NCBI GenBank assembly: GCA_002348185.1
Contig: DDYW01000008.1
Coordinates: 1-10,617 of the forward strand
Direction of reading: 5' to 3'
Origin: Candidatus Hydrogenedentes bacterium UBA2224
GTDB lineage: Bacteria > Hydrogenedentota > Hydrogenedentia > Hydrogenedentales > SLHB01
Length of the DNA stretch: 10,617 bases
Part shown: one piece after another, positions 7,261 through 10,617 of the stretch
Layout of the letters: every line of letters starts with the position of its first letter
Position numbering within the stretch: position 1 is the stretch's first letter
Notes under the pieces: generated by a model
The model's database searches: none
Seen by the model: only the letters and a program-made list of their open reading frames with translations
What the model was told of the DNA's origin: nothing
Position numbers and translations under genes: made by a program

Positions 7261-8574
7261 TTACTCCTGGTGGTCCGTGAACACCTCGTAAATCGCGCGC
7301 ACCGCGGATTCCATGTCGGTGTCCTCGACACCCACGATGATGTTGTTTTCGGAGGACCCCTGGTCGATGACGCGGATATTCACCCTGGCTTCGGAGAGCG
7401 CGCCCATGAGTTTTGCGGCAATGCCGATGTGGCCGGCCATGCCCTGGCCCACCGTGGCGATGAGCGCCAGACCCGGGGTGAGGTCGATCCGGTCGGGTTC
7501 GCACCGGCGCTCGATGGCCTTGATCACCGCGGGACCGTGGCTGCCCAACTGGTCGTCCCGGACGATGACGGACACGGTGTCGATACTCGACGGCATGTGC
7601 TCGAAACTGATCCCGAACTCTTCCAGCACCATCAACACACGTCGGCCGAACCCCAATTCGCGGTTCATGAGCGCCTTCTCGATGGTGAGCATGGTAAAGC
7701 CTTTGCGCGCCGCGATACCGCAGACGGGTTCGGTGCTCTCGCGCGAGGCCACGATCATCGTGCCGGGGGCGTCCGGGGCATGTGTATTGCGGATATTGAC
7801 CGGGATGCCGGATTCGCGCACGGGGAAGATCGCCTCGTCGTGAAGCACCTTGGCGCCCATGTACGAAAGCTCGCGCAGCTCCCGGTAGGTCACTTTCTCA
7901 ATACGCCGCGCATGCGGCACGATCCGGGGATCGGCCATCCGGAACCCGGAGACGTCGGTCCAGTTTTCGTAGAGCTCGGAATGGGTAGCACGGGCCACGA
8001 TGGCCCCGGTAACGTCGCTGCCGCCGCGCGAAAACGTCCGGATGCGGCCGTCCGGCGTGGCCCCGTAAAAACCGGGCACCACCCACGGGCCGTCACCAGT
8101 CAGGCGTTTCGCCAGCGCGTCGTAGGTCCTGGTGTCGAGCAGTCCTTCCGCGTCAAAAAAGATGCATTCGGCCGGGTCGACAAACGTCGCTCCCAGAAAC
8201 TCGGCCATGAGCAATCCGTTCAGATATTCTCCGCGCGACGCCAGGTAATCCGGTTCGGTATGCTGCTCGCCCTCGGCCGCGATGTGCGCCATGTGCATGC
8301 CCACGTCGAACGCGATGCCGAGGTCCGCGGCCAGTTCGGCGAAGCGCGTGGCGATAATGTCCCGGGGCTGGGACGCATCCAGGCCCTGTCTGGCCAGGCT
8401 GTGCCACGCGTACAACAGGTCCGTAATCTTCTTGTCGTCGTCCGTGCGCTTGCCCGGCGCCGACGGTACGATGAAGCGCCGGTCCGGATTGGCGCGGATA
8501 ATGGCAGCGGCTTTGCGGAAACAGTGGGCGTCCGCGAGGGAAGACCCCCCAAACTTGCACGTGATGAGTCCCAT
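7261..8574 (-). CDS. lysC: Aspartate kinase (monofunctional, two C-terminal ACT domains)
   Basis: 437 aa enzyme phosphorylating L-aspartate, the first step to lysine, threonine, methionine and diaminopimelate. Seen: kinase lobe with KFGGSS (residues 7-12); SAPGKR (38-43) and KKITDLLY (48-55), typical of the AKIII/YclM-like subclass; SRGEYLNG (113-120); SRGGSDVTG (182-190); and ENWTDVSG (203-210). Two ACT domains follow, about 288-355 and 368-434, ending with DQGSSENNIIVGV (404-416). ACT domains bind lysine or threonine for feedback control; which one is not visible. No homoserine dehydrogenase domain is fused. The start at 8574 fits the family N-terminus. Its ribosome-binding site is odd: AAGG only 2 nt away and AAGGAG 14 nt away. 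In-frame ATGs at 8610 and 8745 would give unlike extensions. First gene of the packed lysC-pyk-methyltransferase-bsh run. Confidence 0.96.
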   Translation of the reverse strand: MGLITCKFGGSSLADAHCFRKAAAIIRANPDRRFIVPSAPGKRTDDDKKITDLLYAWHSLARQGLDASQPRDIIATRFAELAADLGIAFDVGMHMAHIAAEGEQHTEPDYLASRGEYLNGLLMAEFLGATFVDPAECIFFDAEGLLDTRTYDALAKRLTGDGPWVVPGFYGATPDGRIRTFSRGGSDVTGAIVARATHSELYENWTDVSGFRMADPRIVPHARRIEKVTYRELRELSYMGAKVLHDEAIFPVRESGIPVNIRNTHAPDAPGTMIVASRESTEPVCGIAARKGFTMLTIEKALMNRELGFGRRVLMVLEEFGISFEHMPSSIDTVSVIVRDDQLGSHGPAVIKAIERRCEPDRIDLTPGLALIATVGQGMAGHIGIAAKLMGALSEARVNIRVIDQGSSENNIIVGVEDTDMESAVRAIYEVFTDHQE

Positions 8575-8599
8575 GGCCTTACCGGTTTCTCCTTCCTTC

Positions 8600-8614
8600 G
8601 CGCATGCCATGCGC
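8600..8614. repeat. 15-nt near-palindrome upstream of lysC
   Basis: Arms GCGCATG and CATGCGC around a single central base, 25 nt upstream of the lysC start. It could be a protein-binding operator or a small RNA hairpin. It also contains an unused ATG. Confidence 0.5.
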
Positions 8615-8637
8615 CTTGCGTTGTCGCTGCGTTCGAG

Positions 8638-8684
8638 CGGGGACACGTAGTTGCGCCGCGGACGGCGCCTGGAACATGTCCCCG
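8638..8684 (-). repeat. Two-part long hairpin in the lysC leader
   Basis: On the minus strand the outer arms (8674-8684 and 8638-8648) form 11 pairs, one of them G-U. Inside, 8663-8668 and 8653-8658 form a perfect 6-bp GC stem closed by a UCCG loop. A small internal loop separates the two stems. There is no U-run after it. It lies about 63 nt before the lysC start. Confidence 0.7.
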
Positions 8685-8709
8685 ATCTTCGTTCTTTTCC
8701 CCGGTGTGG

Positions 8710-8731
8710 GACCACGCTTGCCCGCGTGGTC
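8710..8731 (-). repeat. Perfect 8-bp inverted repeat, 6-nt loop
   Basis: GACCACGC and GCGTGGTC flank a 6-nt loop. It lies 63 nt downstream of the rseP stop. No T-run follows on either strand, so it could be a transcript 3' end stabiliser or Rho-type terminator element for rseP, or the first element of the lysC leader. Confidence 0.6.
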
Positions 8732-8793
8732 ATTCCCGGTTGCATCGTCTACGGGCGAGCCCAATGGCTTATGAGACGCTCCCCCCGCTATTC

Positions 8794-10488
8794 CTAGAGC
8801 GAAGAAAGCCACCGGAGAATGTCGTTGTACGTCACAAACAGCAGCAGGCTGACGATCAACACGAGGCCGACCTGCTGAATGCGTTCCTGCGCCTTCACCG
8901 GAAGGGGTTTTCTCCGTATGCCTTCCCACGTGAGGAACAGGAGATGTCCCCCGTCCAGAATTGGAAGGGGCAGCAGATTGAACACGCAGAGGTTCACGCT
9001 GATGAACGCCGTGATTTTGAGCAGCCACATGAGCCCCATGCTCGCGGCCGTCGTCGTGACCTGGTAGATCAGCACCGGACCGCCCAAATCCTTTGGGCGG
9101 ACCGTGCCCGTGAACAGCATCACGAGCGTTTCCACGGTCCGCGACAGCGAGGAATACCCCTCTCGAGTGGCCTCCGGAAACACCTGCAGCGGCGGTATCC
9201 GGTAAAACACCGTGATCTGCCCCCAGATAATTCCGATCTGCGCGGCGGGTTCGGGCGTGACTTCCACGGTCTTGATTTCCGCCTGCTGGCGCAAGCCGGC
9301 CAGTACCGCCTTCTGCTGAACCTTGAGGGTCAGGGGCTTCCCCGCGTTGTTGCGTTCCGCGTCGCGCATCGTTTCCGCGGTCGCCGGCTCGCCGTTTACT
9401 TCCAGAATGACGTCGCCGCGCCGGAGCCCGGTGCGCTCCGCCACCTCGTCCGAAACGTAGCCGACGGTGGGCGGGGTGTCCTGGTCGCCTTCTTCCTCAC
9501 TGTACAGCGATGGAGAGAAAACAATGTCCTCCAGCCGGCCCAGGATTGTCGGCTGGAGCGTGATAAGGAGGTTTTCGGCGCCCCGCTTCACGTCGAGGAG
9601 AACGCTGTCGCCGCTCTTGACACCCTCCAGGAATTTCACAAAGGTCGCGGTATCCACGACCTGTCCGTCTACGCGGAGGATGACGTCGCCCGGCTGGAGC
9701 CCGGCCTGGGCGGCGGGCAGGTCCGGCAGGACGCGGTCAATCAGGGCGGTCTGGAACGGCGCGATGCCGAACTGGGTGTGTTCGCTGCCGTCGAGCAGCT
9801 TCGGTTCGATCCGGGACAAGTACCGGACAGGCCCGTCCTCCTCGGAGCGCTCGATGACCACGTCCAGGGTCTTTTCGGCCCCCAGGATCGCGGCGAAGCT
9901 GACATCGGAGAAACTGCGCATGACCTCGCCGTCGATGGTCAGGATCCGGTCGCCGGTTCGCCATCCCTGGGCATCAGGTTCGCGTGAAGGGTCGACGGGG
10001 CCGCCCTCGGCGGACAAGCGATAGAGCGGGGCGCTTGCCGCGGGGCTCTCCGGCTTCACATACCCAACCCGGGCAAGAACTTCCGACTCGGGGACCTGCG
10101 TGCCCGCGGCGGCCACGATACCGTACAGGAGGATTCCCAGCACCAGGTTCATGAAGGGTCCTGCCGCAATCACGATCATGCGCTGCCACACCGGTTTGTT
10201 GTTGTACCAGCGCTCGGGGGGGACATGACCGTAGTCTTTCGCGCGCTCCTCCTCGCTCAAGGGCGCGTCCTCCTGCCCCGCCATTTTGACGTAACCGCCT
10301 ATCGGCAAAGCGCCTATGCAGTAGTCTGTTTCGCCGAGGCGAATACCGGCCACCCGCGGCGGCATGCCCAGACTGAACCGGTCCACGTAAATGCCACAGG
10401 CTTTCGCGGCTAGAAAGTGCCCCATTTCATGGAAGAAAATCAGCACCCCCAGCACAACAATGAAGACAAGTACGTCCACCAAAAGCAT
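8794..10488 (-). CDS. rseP: RseP-like site-2 intramembrane metalloprotease (M50) with three PDZ-like units
   Basis: 564 aa inner-membrane zinc protease, of the family that cleaves anti-sigma factors within the membrane and removes signal peptide remnants. Seen: first membrane helix (about 2-19) running into the zinc motif HEMGH (20-24); LPIGGYVKMAGQED (61-74); second helix (about 104-126); PDZ-like units at about 137-235 (GDRILTIDGE, 179-188), 240-318 (PGDVILRVDGQ, 266-276) and 338-415 (RGDVILEVNGE, 357-367); third helix about 484-506; the NxxPxxxLDGG active-site motif (504-514), Asp512 being the third zinc ligand; and a last helix (537-554). It is longer than E. coli RseP (450 aa, two PDZ domains). 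The start at 10488 is chosen because the first helix begins there and GGAG lies 9 nt upstream; the frame stays open to an ATG at 10575. Probably its own transcription unit, or upstream end of the row. Confidence 0.95.
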   Translation of the reverse strand: MLLVDVLVFIVVLGVLIFFHEMGHFLAAKACGIYVDRFSLGMPPRVAGIRLGETDYCIGALPIGGYVKMAGQEDAPLSEEERAKDYGHVPPERWYNNKPVWQRMIVIAAGPFMNLVLGILLYGIVAAAGTQVPESEVLARVGYVKPESPAASAPLYRLSAEGGPVDPSREPDAQGWRTGDRILTIDGEVMRSFSDVSFAAILGAEKTLDVVIERSEEDGPVRYLSRIEPKLLDGSEHTQFGIAPFQTALIDRVLPDLPAAQAGLQPGDVILRVDGQVVDTATFVKFLEGVKSGDSVLLDVKRGAENLLITLQPTILGRLEDIVFSPSLYSEEEGDQDTPPTVGYVSDEVAERTGLRRGDVILEVNGEPATAETMRDAERNNAGKPLTLKVQQKAVLAGLRQQAEIKTVEVTPEPAAQIGIIWGQITVFYRIPPLQVFPEATREGYSSLSRTVETLVMLFTGTVRPKDLGGPVLIYQVTTTAASMGLMWLLKITAFISVNLCVFNLLPLPILDGGHLLFLTWEGIRRKPLPVKAQERIQQVGLVLIVSLLLFVTYNDILRWLSSL

Positions 10489-10497
10489 GAGATCGCG

Positions 10498-10501
10498 CTC
10501 C
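10498..10501 (-). promoter_or_regulatory. Ribosome-binding site of rseP
   Basis: GGAG on the minus strand, 9 nt before the ATG at 10488. It favours this start over in-frame ATGs at 10527 and 10575, which have no such site and would place charged residues before the first membrane helix. Confidence 0.6.
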
Positions 10502-10516
10502 GTAACCCTTTTTGCC

Positions 10517-10534
10517 GGCCGCGTCATCGCGGCC
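10517..10534 (-). repeat. Perfect 7-bp hairpin in the rseP leader
   Basis: GGCCGCG and CGCGGCC flank a 4-nt loop. It sits 28 nt upstream of the rseP start and just before an A-rich stretch leading into the ribosome-binding site. If the predicted promoter is right, it is part of the 5' untranslated region. Confidence 0.55.
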
Positions 10535-10570
10535 ATCAATCTGGCTGCACCGTCCGCACGGTTCCGTGGA

Positions 10571-10600
10571 ATCATAGCACATCGCTATCTTTGGTCTAAA
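10571..10600 (-). promoter_or_regulatory. Possible sigma70-type promoter for rseP
   Basis: Minus strand TTTAGA (-35 region, 10595-10600, 4 of 6 consensus bases) and TATGAT (-10 region, 10571-10576, 5 of 6), spaced 18 bp. The AT-rich patch stands out from GC-rich surroundings. It predicts a leader of roughly 75 nt. No other gene end is visible between it and rseP. Confidence 0.4.
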
Positions 10601-10617
10601 CAACGCGGGTGCACCTC

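Larger units (their letters stand above)
8575..8793 (-). other. rseP-lysC intergenic region, structured leader of lysC
   Basis: 219 nt without a supported gene. On the minus strand it holds, in order, a perfect 8-bp hairpin (8710-8731), an A-rich stretch, a long two-part hairpin (8638-8684), a near-palindrome (8600-8614) and the Shine-Dalgarno region of lysC. None of the hairpins is followed by a U-run, and I find no convincing -35/-10 pair. It does not resemble a lysine riboswitch: it is too short and lacks the long multi-helix core. Confidence 0.6.

Noticed and set aside
8575..8745. In-frame N-terminal extension of aspartate kinase by 57 residues
   Set aside because: The extension is Arg-rich, spans both hairpins and has no counterpart in the family; the conserved kinase start matches the ATG at 8574.
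8575..8793. Lysine riboswitch upstream of lysC
   Set aside because: The spacer is 219 nt and contains two simple hairpins. I do not see the multi-helix core or conserved bases expected of that riboswitch. An Infernal search would settle it.
5608..9987. Very long plus-strand open frame (1459 codons) opposite the methyltransferase, pyk, lysC and rseP genes
   Set aside because: It lies antisense to well-recognised genes, crosses their boundaries and the non-coding spacer, and its translation is rich in His, Arg and Gly without any domain. It is the usual antisense shadow of GC-rich coding sequence.

Overview
The window is a GC-rich bacterial chromosomal segment in which every gene I can support lies on the minus strand. 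Reading in the direction of transcription, from the right edge to the left, the order is: RseP/site-2-type membrane protease (M50, three PDZ-like units), aspartate kinase, pyruvate kinase, class I SAM-dependent methyltransferase, BshC, BshB1, BshA, and a family 4 glycoside hydrolase (GH4). I see no tRNA, rRNA, CRISPR, insertion sequence or phage signature.

The core is a tightly packed six-gene unit from lysC to bshA. Successive gaps are 6, 3 and 4 nt, followed by overlaps of 4 and 1 nt, so it is very probably one transcript with translational coupling. It carries the complete known bacillithiol pathway: BshA joins GlcNAc to L-malate, BshB1 deacetylates the product, and BshC adds cysteine. A methyltransferase lies directly upstream of bshC. 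From established knowledge, green sulfur bacteria make N-methyl-bacillithiol with a SAM-dependent methyltransferase (NmbA), and this gene is a good positional candidate for that step. The two leading genes, aspartate kinase and pyruvate kinase, link the thiol pathway to central carbon and aspartate-family metabolism in an unusual arrangement.

The flanks are looser. GH4 follows bshA after 92 nt with its own strong GGAGG ribosome-binding site. rseP precedes lysC by 219 nt of non-coding DNA that contains a long two-part hairpin, a second perfect hairpin and a near-palindrome. A plausible sigma70-type promoter and a short hairpin lie upstream of rseP at the right edge. A perfect 8-bp hairpin lies after GH4 at the left edge.

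Organism: the RseP architecture, GC-rich coding, clear Shine-Dalgarno sites and bacillithiol genes suggest a bacillithiol-producing, probably Gram-negative (diderm) lineage rather than a Bacillus-type Firmicute. Bacteroidota/Chlorobiota, Acidobacteriota, PVC-type or related candidate phyla are possible. I cannot fix the phylum from this window. The most noteworthy system is the combined thiol operon with its embedded methyltransferase. The individual enzyme families are known, so I do not claim a wholly new system.
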